DNA of 64,000 bases from Sphingobacterium hotanense (GTDB lineage Bacteria > Bacteroidota > Bacteroidia > Sphingobacteriales > Sphingobacteriaceae), in the NCBI RefSeq assembly GCF_008274825.1, contig NZ_CP030848.1, forward strand, positions 372,001 to 436,000. The letters are read 5' to 3'. The notes below the pieces were generated by a model. That model saw only the letters and a list, made by a program, of their open reading frames with translations, was not told where the DNA came from and searched no databases. Every line of letters begins with the position of its first letter. Positions within the stretch are counted from its first letter, which is position 1. The translations under genes and the position numbers were made by a program. Below, piece after piece: positions 18,924 to 27,761 of the stretch.

Positions 18924-20741
18924 ATGAAAAAACATCATTATTTATATATTTTATTAGTATTCTTTACGACTAGTTGTGGTAAAGATTTCTTAAATCGACT
19001 GCCACAAGATCAACTTTCAACGAGCGGAAGCTTGGCAACAGTCAATGAATTGAGACTGTATATGAATCAGTTTTATGAGCAACTTCCAAATCATCCCAAT
19101 TTTACGGGAGGTGAGGGGATTGCTTTTGACGATGCGCGTACGGACAACATGATCTTTACCACCGTGAACCCACGATTAAACGGACAGCTGACCATTTCTA
19201 ACGCAATAGCATTAACCGAGTATAATCAGATCCGCGGATTGAACTTCTTTTTGAATCAAGCCAAAGACGCTAAGGGGAATCAGACAGAAATCAACCAATA
19301 TTTGGGGGAAGCCTACTTTTTTAGAGCCTGGTTTTATTTTTCTTTAGTTAAAAAATATGGTGATGTAAGCTGGGTCAATACCTTATTAAATTCCGAAGAT
19401 GAATCGACCTTTTTACAGCGCGATAGCCGTTTAGTGGTCGTGGACTCTATTTTGCAAGATCTTGATCGCGCAAGCGAACTCCTTGCTATTCAAACCAATA
19501 ACAATAGCATGCGCGTTCACCGCGATGTGGCCTTCGCAATGACTTCTCGTGTTGCTTTGTACGAAGGAACATGGCAAAAATATCATCAAGCAAAAGGGAC
19601 TGGTTTCGCTTCAAGCGCGGTCACCGCACAGAAAATTAATGCCTATCTAACGCAAGCACGCGATGCTGCAAAAAAAGTAATAGATGCTGGGCGTTGGCAG
19701 ATTTCATCGACAGGAAACCCGCTGGCAGATTACAAGAACATGTTCAACAATACAGATCTGCGAGGAAACAAAGAAGTGTTGTTATTTCGCCGGTACAATC
19801 CGGCAGAGAATATCGGTCACGGAGTTTCTAAATATTTATCCTCCGGAGGTGGCGATATTGGCTTAACATTAAGCTTAGTCGATGATTATCTAACACGCGA
19901 TGGTAAACCTTTTGTTGGTGCTGTTCGCGAGCAAGCCCAAAAGAATTACGGGCAAGAATTGCAACCTACGATCCGCGATCCGCGGTTATTTCAGACAGCA
20001 GGTGTCGCTGGACAGCCTTTGCGCCCGGGCGGCGTGGTGCCACCTTTCCCTCCTATCAATCAAAGTGGCTTCAACAGAAATACCACAGGATATCCGATGT
20101 ATAAGTATATCGAATACGATAATATCGCTGCAACTACTGATGATGGTATGAGTGCTGCACCCGTTATTTATTTCCGCTACGCCGAGGTGCTTCTAAATTA
20201 TGCAGAAGCGGTGGTAGAGTTAGATGGTGATGTTAGTTTAGCGACCCAGGCATTGACTCCTTTGAGAACACGTGTCGGTATGCCGGCAATGGACATCGAA
20301 CTAGAGTATAACGCGCAAGCTGAATATGCATTCCGCACCTTGTCGAAAGCGTTGCAGGCTGTACGTCGCGAACGCCGAGTAGAGATGGTCGCTGAAGGTA
20401 CGCGTTTAGATGATATAATGCGCTGGGCTGCTGCAGATGTGCTACTAGTTGGAAAAAGACCATTAGGGGCGCTTTTCGTAGGTAGCGACCTGGCTTCACA
20501 AAACACAGCAGCCGGTTTCTACAATGATGCCTTGCTTTACTTTGATACGGCTCCTGCCGGTAAAAGCGTAAACTTCTTCCTGAATGGGCAGCCTAATGAC
20601 GCTAAGCGATATATAGACCCGTATAAGCAAGTGATGCCGAATGGCTACGGATTTAAAGTGAATAGAGATTATCTATTGCCAATTCAACAAAGAATGTTGG
20701 AGTTGACAAATGGAAAGTGGAAACAGAACCCTAATTGGTAA
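18924..20741 (+). CDS. SusD/RagB-family glycan-binding lipoprotein
   Basis: 605 residues with a lipoprotein signal (FFTTSCGKDFLNRLP, Cys at about 18). SusD features include AYFFRAWFYFSLVKKYGDV, the RYAEVLLNYAEAVVELDG segment and VRRERRVEMVAEGTRLDDIM near the C-terminus. Starts 11 bases after susC, the standard paired layout. It should sit on the cell surface and deliver oligosaccharide to the SusC pore; the sulfatase downstream suggests a sulfated glycan. Confidence 0.97.
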   Translation: MKKHHYLYILLVFFTTSCGKDFLNRLPQDQLSTSGSLATVNELRLYMNQFYEQLPNHPNFTGGEGIAFDDARTDNMIFTTVNPRLNGQLTISNAIALTEYNQIRGLNFFLNQAKDAKGNQTEINQYLGEAYFFRAWFYFSLVKKYGDVSWVNTLLNSEDESTFLQRDSRLVVVDSILQDLDRASELLAIQTNNNSMRVHRDVAFAMTSRVALYEGTWQKYHQAKGTGFASSAVTAQKINAYLTQARDAAKKVIDAGRWQISSTGNPLADYKNMFNNTDLRGNKEVLLFRRYNPAENIGHGVSKYLSSGGGDIGLTLSLVDDYLTRDGKPFVGAVREQAQKNYGQELQPTIRDPRLFQTAGVAGQPLRPGGVVPPFPPINQSGFNRNTTGYPMYKYIEYDNIAATTDDGMSAAPVIYFRYAEVLLNYAEAVVELDGDVSLATQALTPLRTRVGMPAMDIELEYNAQAEYAFRTLSKALQAVRRERRVEMVAEGTRLDDIMRWAAADVLLVGKRPLGALFVGSDLASQNTAAGFYNDALLYFDTAPAGKSVNFFLNGQPNDAKRYIDPYKQVMPNGYGFKVNRDYLLPIQQRMLELTNGKWKQNPNW

Positions 20742-20744
20742 ACG

Positions 20745-21131
20745 ATGAAAAATAATATAATGCAATTTATTCGACATACATCTTATTTTCTGATGGTATT
20801 GCTTTTTGCCACCATCTTCTCTTCTTGTGAGAAGGATCAGCATGTGAAACCTCAACCCGGACCATTTGATGTTACTCATGAAATTCCGGCAAGTATTCCC
20901 GCAAATGGCGGCTCTTATACGCTTACCATCGATGCAACAACAAATGGATGGTGGATTGAAGCAGGAGCAGATGCTTCCTGGGTCAGTATCAATCGCAAAT
21001 ATGGTTCTGCAAAAGTAACGCAGCAAGTAGTGGTTGCTAGCAATACGACTTCCGCTGCGCGCGAAGCAACGGTGCTTATCAAATCAACCAACGGAGGAAC
21101 CGTTAATTTAGTTTTTAAACAACAAAAATAA
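20745..21131 (+). CDS. Small lipoprotein with one BACON-like domain
   Basis: 128 residues, lipoprotein signal ending FSSCEKD (Cys about 28). The mature part has the features of a BACON beta-sandwich: IPANGGSYTLTIDATTNGWW, DASWVSINRKYGSA, then AAREATVLIKSTNGG. BACON domains are common in Bacteroidota glycan loci as binding or spacer modules. Three bases separate it from susD and six from the sulfatase, so it is part of the operon, probably an accessory surface glycan-binding protein (SusE/F-like position). Binding ability is inferred. Confidence 0.8.
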   Translation: MKNNIMQFIRHTSYFLMVLLFATIFSSCEKDQHVKPQPGPFDVTHEIPASIPANGGSYTLTIDATTNGWWIEAGADASWVSINRKYGSAKVTQQVVVASNTTSAAREATVLIKSTNGGTVNLVFKQQK

Positions 21132-21137
21132 GTCGAT

Positions 21138-22661
21138 ATGAGGATAGTGTTCTTTATCATGTGTATGGCTTGTGCAATAGCTGCTTTAGGACAGCAAAAG
21201 AAGCCCAATATAGTCATTATCATTTCTGATGACCATTCCTATCAAACCATCGGAGCCTACGGTTCACAGCACGCGAAAACGCCTCAAATCGACAGGCTAG
21301 CGAAAGATGGTGCGGTATTTACGAACGCATATGTCAATAATTCGATATGTGGTCCTTCTAGGGCCACATTATTGACCGGAAAATACAGCCATAAAAATGG
21401 TTTTAAGGATAATGAAACCTCGGTATTTGATTTCTCACAAAACCTTTTTGTGAAGGAACTGCAACAGGTTGGCTATCATACTTCCTGGATTGGGAAGATC
21501 CATCTAGGTGAGGAGCTTCAAGGTTTTGATTATTATGATGTACTTATCGGTCAAGGACATTATTTCAATCCTGACTTTGTTTCAAAACAGGGTAAAAAAC
21601 GGGAGGTAGGCTATGTGTCTGATCTAGTAACTGATAAAGCGTTGAATTGGTTAGACACGATCGATCAACAAAATCCGTTCTGTTTGATCATTGGCCATAA
21701 AGCGACACATAGAACCTGGATGCCGGATCCGAAAGATTTCGGGACTTATGACAATCAAAATATCCCGATTCCTTCAACCTTCTATGATAACTATGAGAGC
21801 CGAAAAGCTGCGGCTGTTCAGGAAATGTCGATTGACAAGGATATGCGCATGGGATACGACCTCAAGATGTTCAACTCGGTGGAGGAGATGATGGCTGATG
21901 GTAATTTCAAAAGGATGAATGCTGCACAGCGAGAGGCCTACATCAAGTATTATCGTCCTATCTTTGAGGATTACAAAAACCGTAATTTGCAGGGTAAGGA
22001 GCTCGCAGAGTGGAAATATAAACGCTATATGATCGATTATCTGAACACAGCGCAGTCTATGGATCGCAATATTGGTCGTGTTTTAGATTATCTGAAGACG
22101 AACAAATTAGAAGAGAATACGGTCGTCATCTATCTTTCCGATCAAGGATTTTATATGGGTGAACATGGATGGTTCGATAAGCGTTTCATGTATGAAGAGT
22201 CTTTCAAAACGCCAATGATTATGCGTATGCCGGGGCTTATTCCCGCAACTTCAAAGATTGAAGCTAACGTAGTGAATGCCGATATTGCACCGACCCTTTT
22301 AGAACTAGCGGGTGTTGCCAAACCTGCAGATATGCAGGGGAAATCATTCGCTGGGGTGCTCCCAAGGTCGGATAAACAACATCGTGAGGATGTCTTCTAC
22401 CATTATTTTGAAAATGGAGAACATGCGGTGTCGCCGCACTTCGGTGTGAAATCAGGACGGTATAAACTGATTCGATTCTATAAGCGTGTAGAGGCATGGG
22501 AACTTTTCGATTTAGAAAAAGATCCGAAGGAGCTAAAGAATCTGGTATCAGATCCTTCCTATCAAAGCACTTTTAAGAAAATGAAGAAAAGGCTATTGAA
22601 GCAAATAAAAGCATTTGATGATGCTCAAGCAGAAGAGATCTTTCACCAGAAACTGAAATAG
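21138..22661 (+). CDS. Cys-type S1 sulfatase (glycan sulfatase)
   Basis: 507 residues with a signal peptide ending near ALGQ. The formylglycine motif is CGPSRATLLTG (Cys71 is the residue converted to formylglycine), with metal-binding Asp31-Asp32 in IIISDDHSY and the second metal site in SDQGFYMGEHGWFDKRFMY. These define a type I arylsulfatase-fold enzyme; the GEHGWFDKR region resembles N-acetylglucosamine-6-sulfatase-like subfamilies, but this is tentative. No anaerobic sulfatase-maturating enzyme is in the window, so maturation must be encoded elsewhere. Last gene of the susCD operon; it probably desulfates imported oligosaccharides. Confidence 0.93.
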   Translation: MRIVFFIMCMACAIAALGQQKKPNIVIIISDDHSYQTIGAYGSQHAKTPQIDRLAKDGAVFTNAYVNNSICGPSRATLLTGKYSHKNGFKDNETSVFDFSQNLFVKELQQVGYHTSWIGKIHLGEELQGFDYYDVLIGQGHYFNPDFVSKQGKKREVGYVSDLVTDKALNWLDTIDQQNPFCLIIGHKATHRTWMPDPKDFGTYDNQNIPIPSTFYDNYESRKAAAVQEMSIDKDMRMGYDLKMFNSVEEMMADGNFKRMNAAQREAYIKYYRPIFEDYKNRNLQGKELAEWKYKRYMIDYLNTAQSMDRNIGRVLDYLKTNKLEENTVVIYLSDQGFYMGEHGWFDKRFMYEESFKTPMIMRMPGLIPATSKIEANVVNADIAPTLLELAGVAKPADMQGKSFAGVLPRSDKQHREDVFYHYFENGEHAVSPHFGVKSGRYKLIRFYKRVEAWELFDLEKDPKELKNLVSDPSYQSTFKKMKKRLLKQIKAFDDAQAEEIFHQKLK

Positions 22662-22694
22662 GGCAGAGAAGTTTTCGGAAAGCTTAAAGCTAGC

Positions 22695-22746
22695 AATCCC
22701 CCATTGCGCAACCGTCAAACGGGAGCGCAATGGGGGGATTTTTATT
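22695..22746 (+). terminator. Strong rho-independent terminator after the sulfatase
   Basis: AATCCCCCATTGCGC at 22695-22709 pairs with GCGCAATGGGGGGATT at 22725-22740 and is followed by a T-rich run. It ends the susCD-sulfatase operon. Confidence 0.93.
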
Positions 22747-22836
22747 TTGCCTTTGTTTAATTTTTTCAAGAAGTCTATCAAGATTTTTACTTACCGTAAT
22801 ATTTCAGCTTTTAATGGTATTATTTATCTTGCTGAA

Positions 22837-23511
22837 ATGAAATCTACCTTCCTTTTTTTAGTACTTGCTATCACCGGCATAGGCTTTTCTTATGCGCAAC
22901 AGTTAGAATCCGCCCTCTTATATTACGGTCAAACAAAGTTCGACAATAGCCGATTTGGAATTTATCATGAGGCACAACTTCGAGATTTTCAATTCGGTGG
23001 AGATCATAATCAAACTTTAATCAGGGTAGGAGGACGATACCAAATTAAACCCTTTCTAACCGCAATATTTGGTTATGGCTTTATTTATTCAGAATTGAAA
23101 GGTGATCCGAATGCCCCTTTCAACGAACATCGCATCTTTCAAGATTTTGTCCTAACGCATGTTTTGAAATCCACTCGAATCCGCCATCGCCTGCGCTTAG
23201 AAGAACGTTTTATAGAAGATCGAGATGTTTATGGGCGAGCCCGTTATTGTCTATTTGCGGACATCCCGCTCAGCGAGAAGAATTTCAACGCAGGCGGTAC
23301 TTATCTTGCTTTATACGAGGAGGCATTTATCAACGTCTTGCAGCCCTCAACTCAAAAAACGTTTGATAGGAATCGTATTTACGCCGGAGTAGGTTATAAA
23401 GTGAAGGATAATTTAGGAATTCAGCTGGGAAGTATGTTGCAGCATGTGGGCTCGAATAAAGGAACCTTTCAGATGCAACTTTCTTTTCACCACGTGGTAA
23501 ACGTGAATTAA
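22837..23511 (+). CDS. DUF2490-family outer-membrane-like protein
   Basis: Start at ATG 22837 (MKSTFL) because the signal peptide begins there (ITGIGFSYAQQ); 224 residues. The body has alternating beta-strand pattern and the features of the DUF2490 family (LIRVGGRYQIKPFLTAIFGY, HRIFQDFVLTH, RHRLRLEERF). Members are predicted small outer-membrane beta barrels of unknown function. It follows the strong terminator and a TTTATCTTG promoter-like stretch just before the ATG, so it is likely transcribed alone. Confidence 0.75.
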   Translation: MKSTFLFLVLAITGIGFSYAQQLESALLYYGQTKFDNSRFGIYHEAQLRDFQFGGDHNQTLIRVGGRYQIKPFLTAIFGYGFIYSELKGDPNAPFNEHRIFQDFVLTHVLKSTRIRHRLRLEERFIEDRDVYGRARYCLFADIPLSEKNFNAGGTYLALYEEAFINVLQPSTQKTFDRNRIYAGVGYKVKDNLGIQLGSMLQHVGSNKGTFQMQLSFHHVVNVN

Positions 23512-24028
23512 GGAATCTCAATTGAGGATAAAGTCATTCTTTTCCCTGAAAAAATATCGAATAATTACATTCAATTCAAGAGAAACTCTCAATGTCCCAG
23601 TACGTTTTACTTCTGACATGCAGCAATATATTGATCAGAGCGCATGATTGGCGCTAAAAAAGTAGTGCCCTTCTCTGGAACGCCATAATACCAAAAACCG
23701 CCAATCGTGAGAAGTAAATTCTGTTCGCAATTTCTCAAGCTGATACATCACATGAAATAGCCGTACAGCGATGTGTTGCAGTGATTATGGTGTAAACGAA
23801 TTGGTGTAAGCTAATGCTGACATTAAAGGCAAGAAGCAAGATTTATGGGGTAAAGCAAGCCATCTGATCGCTTAAAGCCGGGAACGATAAGATACCATTG
23901 ATTTGTAATGTCTTGCCCCCTGTGTTATGGGTACAGTAGGAGGCAAAATGACCGAAAGAACAAAAGTCTATCGCAGTGGATAGACTTTTGTTGTTAAAGT
24001 GTTGTTTTATGACAAATGTAAGCGCTGG
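23512..24028. other. Intergenic region between convergent genes
   Basis: About 517 bases without a recognisable gene. It contains the 12-bp perfect hairpin at 23961-23990 and a weaker one around 23911-23945 (TTGCC/GGCAA). Nothing else stood out. Confidence 0.5.
23961..23990. terminator. Hairpin terminator downstream of the fimbrillin-like gene
   Basis: CAAAAGTCTATC (23961-23972) and GATAGACTTTTG (23979-23990) are perfect complements around a six-base loop. It lies 38 bases past the stop of the minus-strand fimbrillin-like gene. Confidence 0.75.
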
Positions 24029-25723
24029 CTAAGACGTAGGGTTGTTTTTGGCTCGTATACAGCGTACGTTTCTTCCTTCGTTTTTATTGGCGTTAGGGTA
24101 TGTTACACTACCCCAAGAAAAGATCCAGGCAATCTTCGACATCGAAGAGTGTACTGAACTGCCTTGGGTTGAATTCGGTGCTGTGGATGTCCAATAGTGG
24201 CATTGCCCCGAGGCTAGGGCACCTAAGAGCACTCCTGCAGGACTATTTGAGATGCTACCAGAGGTAGTTCTATATCCACCAAAAGAGATGTAAAGGCGGT
24301 TATCATCATAGGCGGTATTGGACGGGTAGCTCGCTGTTTTATTCCAGTAAAAGCCGTAATCGGCACCAACAAATAACCCCATGCGCTCTTCTTTTCCATC
24401 GGGTTGTCCAATCGACTGCCAAGTGGCTAAGTCCGGCATCTTCCAAGTACCTTCGGGATATAAACGTGCACAGGCATCGACATTGGAGGAAGGACTTGTC
24501 GGCGTTTCAGACATCCAGTTCCAAAAGTCCTGATCTTTCGTATCGACGTTCGTTCCCCCCGGCATAGATTTTAAGCGGTATTTGTCTAATTTGCTCGCGT
24601 TGTAAATCAAATTGGTTCTAGCCCAGTAAATACCCTTTACCAAAATAGGGGATTCAATTAGTCGTAATGTTGCTGCATGTCTGGCACCAATGGCCGGTGT
24701 GACGGCTTTTGATACGGTGTAAGAGAGTGAGGTAAAACTTCTTTCACGATTATCGTCTAATCGTATTTTTAAAGGGCTTAATCGCACTTTCATCGAATTA
24801 GCAGCGATAGTTGCGGTATTAAGCGTGTAAAAATTCGCAATTTTAACTGCGGTACCTTCCGTGCTATTGTCAATTTTCATATTTGCTCCCGAAACAGAGG
24901 CAGTAACTGCGGTGATGTTTGAGAAATTACCCGTCAACGGATCGAAGTCCCCCATAGTCATCAGTGCATTCCCGGTCGAGGATCCATCCGCCAGCGATAC
25001 TGCTGTTCCATCGATGATGGTGCCAAACATTCCACGCACATTAATTTTCGCTTGGATATTAGCGGTTTTGCGTTTAAAAACAATGTTTAAGAAATTGGCT
25101 CCTGCTGCCGTCGTTATCGTCCCGGAGGCGTATAGTACATCTTTGTTTGTTAAACTGGCTTTGGCAACCTTCCCGTAGGGCCCCACATCTGGGACTCCAG
25201 CTGTTTCGTTAATTGAAAAGGCATACCATTTGTATGTCCAGCCCTTGTATACATCGATCAGTGGATCCGCTCCCGTGTTACCAACTTTGTTGTAAATCAG
25301 GTTGTTGTTTTGATCATAGATTAAGATGCGGTATTTGACCTCACTTCCCATCGGCGAATTCGCAGCTTTTGTCCCGGCTCCACCACGTTGAATATCTGTA
25401 GAACTTAATCTGAGTTTTTCTAGACCAGCGTTTGCCACGTTTTCCTCTACGCTAACTAGGGCGTCGACAACACCCGATGTCATCATAGTCTCCTGCCTAG
25501 CTGAAGTGGCTTTTGCTGTGAGTTGATTACGCGCATTGCTGCTCATCTGCGTCACCATCGATTCATCTTCAATGCCACCGACGTAAATTTTTAAGGTGGT
25601 GCCATCTTGCGCTGTTTCCTGCTCAACGTTTGACTTGTCACAGCTGGTAATCAGAAAAAAAACGAAGGCTGTCGACAAAAGTTTTATTGCATAAGAATGC
25701 ACGTTTCCTGATGCTAATTTCAT
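24029..25723 (-). CDS. Fimbrillin-like / FISUMP-domain surface lipoprotein
   Basis: Start at 25723 (MKLASGNVHS), which gives a lipoprotein signal ending LITSCDKS; longer starts would overlap the upstream small gene. 564 residues. The N-terminal part (TLKIYVGGIED, KYRILIYDQNNNLIYNK, GWTYKWYAFSINE) resembles Bacteroidota fimbrillin-family adhesins; the C-terminal 200 residues (GIYWARTNLIY, GTWKMPDLATWQSIG, NEGRNVRCIRA) match the Fibrobacter succinogenes major paralogous domain type. It is probably an anchored surface adhesin or pilus-like subunit. A 60-residue gene lies 47 bases upstream. Receptor unknown. Confidence 0.75.
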   Translation of the reverse strand: MKLASGNVHSYAIKLLSTAFVFFLITSCDKSNVEQETAQDGTTLKIYVGGIEDESMVTQMSSNARNQLTAKATSARQETMMTSGVVDALVSVEENVANAGLEKLRLSSTDIQRGGAGTKAANSPMGSEVKYRILIYDQNNNLIYNKVGNTGADPLIDVYKGWTYKWYAFSINETAGVPDVGPYGKVAKASLTNKDVLYASGTITTAAGANFLNIVFKRKTANIQAKINVRGMFGTIIDGTAVSLADGSSTGNALMTMGDFDPLTGNFSNITAVTASVSGANMKIDNSTEGTAVKIANFYTLNTATIAANSMKVRLSPLKIRLDDNRERSFTSLSYTVSKAVTPAIGARHAATLRLIESPILVKGIYWARTNLIYNASKLDKYRLKSMPGGTNVDTKDQDFWNWMSETPTSPSSNVDACARLYPEGTWKMPDLATWQSIGQPDGKEERMGLFVGADYGFYWNKTASYPSNTAYDDNRLYISFGGYRTTSGSISNSPAGVLLGALASGQCHYWTSTAPNSTQGSSVHSSMSKIAWIFSWGSVTYPNANKNEGRNVRCIRAKNNPTS

Positions 25724-25770
25724 GTTGGTTGTATTAATTGTTGTTTGTTGAGTTAATTTGCTGGCCCCGT

Positions 25771-25953
25771 TTAAAGGACATCGAAATCGTTGCTTTGATT
25801 CCCGCCATCCGTCCAATCTTCAACCTCTGGAACATAGGGAGAGGTCGATTTACCTGGCTTTAGCGTAGCGGATCCTGCTGCAATACCATCTTCCATGATC
25901 ACCGTTCTGCAACATATGGTAGGCGGTACATAGTTTTTAATGTTACGTTTCAT
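25771..25953 (-). CDS. Small hypothetical protein ahead of the fimbrillin-like gene
   Basis: 60 residues from MKRNIKNYVPP (start 25953; an in-frame ATG at 25983 is possible). No signal peptide. It has a Cys pair (TICCRT), a Gly/Ala turn (GIAAGSATLKPG) and an acidic tail (EVEDWTDGGNQSNDFDVL). I recall short proteins of this pattern beside fimbrillin-like genes in related genera, but function is unknown. It shares the promoter near 26052 and likely forms a two-gene operon with the adhesin. Confidence 0.6.
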   Translation of the reverse strand: MKRNIKNYVPPTICCRTVIMEDGIAAGSATLKPGKSTSPYVPEVEDWTDGGNQSNDFDVL

Positions 25954-26051
25954 TTTATTATAGTTTTTAGTGTGCGTCTCCATTTGGATTTCAATATTGA
26001 ATGAATGACCAAAAGCAGCGTATCATCCATCCAATGGAGTGGATTGAAGCA

Positions 26052-26111
26052 CAAAAATACGGGCTATTTCGATTTAATAAAATTTATGTCATCACGTGGA
26101 TTTTCACGGGT
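26052..26111 (-). promoter_or_regulatory. Candidate promoter and upstream element for the fimbrillin-like operon
   Basis: On the minus strand TATTTTTG (26052-26059) matches the Bacteroidota -7 consensus TAnnTTTG, giving a leader of about 95 bases. About 32 bases further upstream (26091-26111) the sequence CCCGTGAAAATCCACGTGA resembles the AAAAATCACGG repeats before the OmpA-like gene, at about the same distance from its -7 element. Confidence 0.5.
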
Positions 26112-26982
26112 GTAAGAAGATAATTATTAATGTGTAAAGAAATCTCTACATAAAAAGCGTTATAAGAATTATAATTTCTCAGAACGTGAACTATTTCATT
26201 AGAAATTATCTAATTAATGAAAAGTTATGTTTGAGCTTGTCAATGTTGAACTACATTCTAGCGTCAAATGCACCAGCGATGATCTGTTGTTGGGGATGGT
26301 ACCGTACTTTAATTGGAGTTTCAAGACGAAGGCTTCTTGTGGGCATGAAAAGAAATTTTTGCCTCTACTCGGAGGCGTATTTACAAAAGATCAACAAGCG
26401 GGACTTAAATCACGATAGGTATTCCCATAGGGTGCCTTTCGATTCTTCAAGATCAGAAGTGGCTATAGCCGGCGTTACTTCTATTTCGCTTGGATCGATA
26501 TGCTAGAAGGCTGCGAAATTTGGTCTGAGGTACACCAAGAGTTGTATTGAAAGTGTATTCACGATGCTTTGCCCTTGTGCGGCTAATAGGACAATAAAAA
26601 ACTAGCATGGAGGTTTTCTTCCAAATGCTTCCTTGGTTGTCCTTAGTGAGGATTTGAAGACACCTGAATAGCGGATGTGGTAATCGCCAGCTGAAGCGTA
26701 AACTGAATTTTGCAGCGTGTACTTAATAAAAGGCGTGGGAACTTGTATCTCGCCCCTGATGGAAATCTGATGCCGACTGAGCGCATACGCAAGTCGGCCT
26801 GCGGGCTTAATTATTGTGCTTTGAAAACTAGGTGCGCAATTTCTGGGCGCCGGAGCCGACTAGAAGTTCTTCGGGACTGGCACGTTTTATTATCGTCACC
26901 TTTGGCGGGATTTCCCAAAGTAATCAAGCGCGTTTTTGCATCCAACCGAGGTAGTTATGTTAGCTCTTTTTGGGGAAATATC
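26112..26982. other. Non-coding stretch within the surface-protein cluster
   Basis: About 870 bases with no gene I can support. Short open frames (for example about 63 codons at 26227 plus strand) show no recognisable motif. Confidence 0.5.
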
Positions 26983-27017
26983 AAAAAAAGCCTGCTCCTC
27001 TTATCTAAGGAACAGGC
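26983..27017 (-). terminator. Rho-independent terminator after the 27050 lipoprotein gene
   Basis: On the minus strand GCCTGTTCCT and AGGAGCAGGC form a ten-base stem with one mismatch, followed by seven T. It closes the OmpA-like/lipoprotein operon. Confidence 0.9.
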
Positions 27018-27049
27018 CTGTCTCTAACCTCTAATTCCTCTAATAATAC

Positions 27050-27739
27050 TTATTTAAGTACATAGTTAACGAGTTGGTATTGATCAGCATGGGTGCCGTT
27101 ATAGGTGGTTTTTTCGTAAATGATGCCCACGCTTTTGCATAACCATGTTTCGTACACCAAGGTTAAACTTTGACCCGAAATACTGTTGCGAACGGTTTTC
27201 TTCGTTTCTACTTTGATCACATCTTTATAGGTCTTTCCCTGAATGGATTCAGATGATGATTTGGCTAATATTTTACCCTCATTACTGTGCTTAATGGTGC
27301 CGGAGGCCATGCCTGAAACAGTGATTGTCAGATCCTCTTTCCAGGTGGCACCCACCGGCAATTTGGTATTGATTGAAGTAATAACGCCAGCTGAAGTGTT
27401 CACGCCCATAGCTGAAGTAGCGCCATGGAGCTCGTAAAAGATGCCGTCTTCTTCGCGAATACCATTGGTCAATTCTACTTTTGCATTGGTTCCAACGGGT
27501 TTAATTTGGAAGTAGGTCTTTCCGGAGTGTTCGACCGTTTTATGGAGCAAGTATACCGATTTATCTTCAGGGTCATTCAAGTTCACTAGGTTCCAAGTGT
27601 TACCAACGGCGAGCGGCCAATATGAACTACTTGATGCCCCCCCTCCCGGAATTGTTGGGTTGCCGGTATCATCTGATTTACTGCAAGCACTGCAGACCAT
27701 GAGGAAGAGCGCTAAAAGGTATTGAAGGATGTTTTTCAT
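27050..27739 (-). CDS. Hypothetical lipoprotein
   Basis: 229 residues with a lipoprotein signal (MVCSACSKSDD; Cys about 19) and a Gly/Ser linker. The mature domain begins YWPLAVGNTWNL, a pattern frequent in exported Bacteroidota proteins of unknown function, and continues as beta-rich sequence with ELHGATSAM and YETWLCKSVGIIYEKT. It starts 22 bases after the OmpA-like gene and ends at a strong terminator, so the two form an operon. Function unknown; surface or periplasmic location is likely. Confidence 0.8.
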   Translation of the reverse strand: MKNILQYLLALFLMVCSACSKSDDTGNPTIPGGGASSSSYWPLAVGNTWNLVNLNDPEDKSVYLLHKTVEHSGKTYFQIKPVGTNAKVELTNGIREEDGIFYELHGATSAMGVNTSAGVITSINTKLPVGATWKEDLTITVSGMASGTIKHSNEGKILAKSSSESIQGKTYKDVIKVETKKTVRNSISGQSLTLVYETWLCKSVGIIYEKTTYNGTHADQYQLVNYVLK

Positions 27740-27761
27740 AGTTGTATTTTGATAATGATGA

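Noticed and set aside
26186..27027. Open frames of 60-106 codons between the fimbrillin-like gene and the lipoprotein gene
   Set aside because: No motif, signal or neighbour logic, and they overlap a clear terminator; treated as chance frames.
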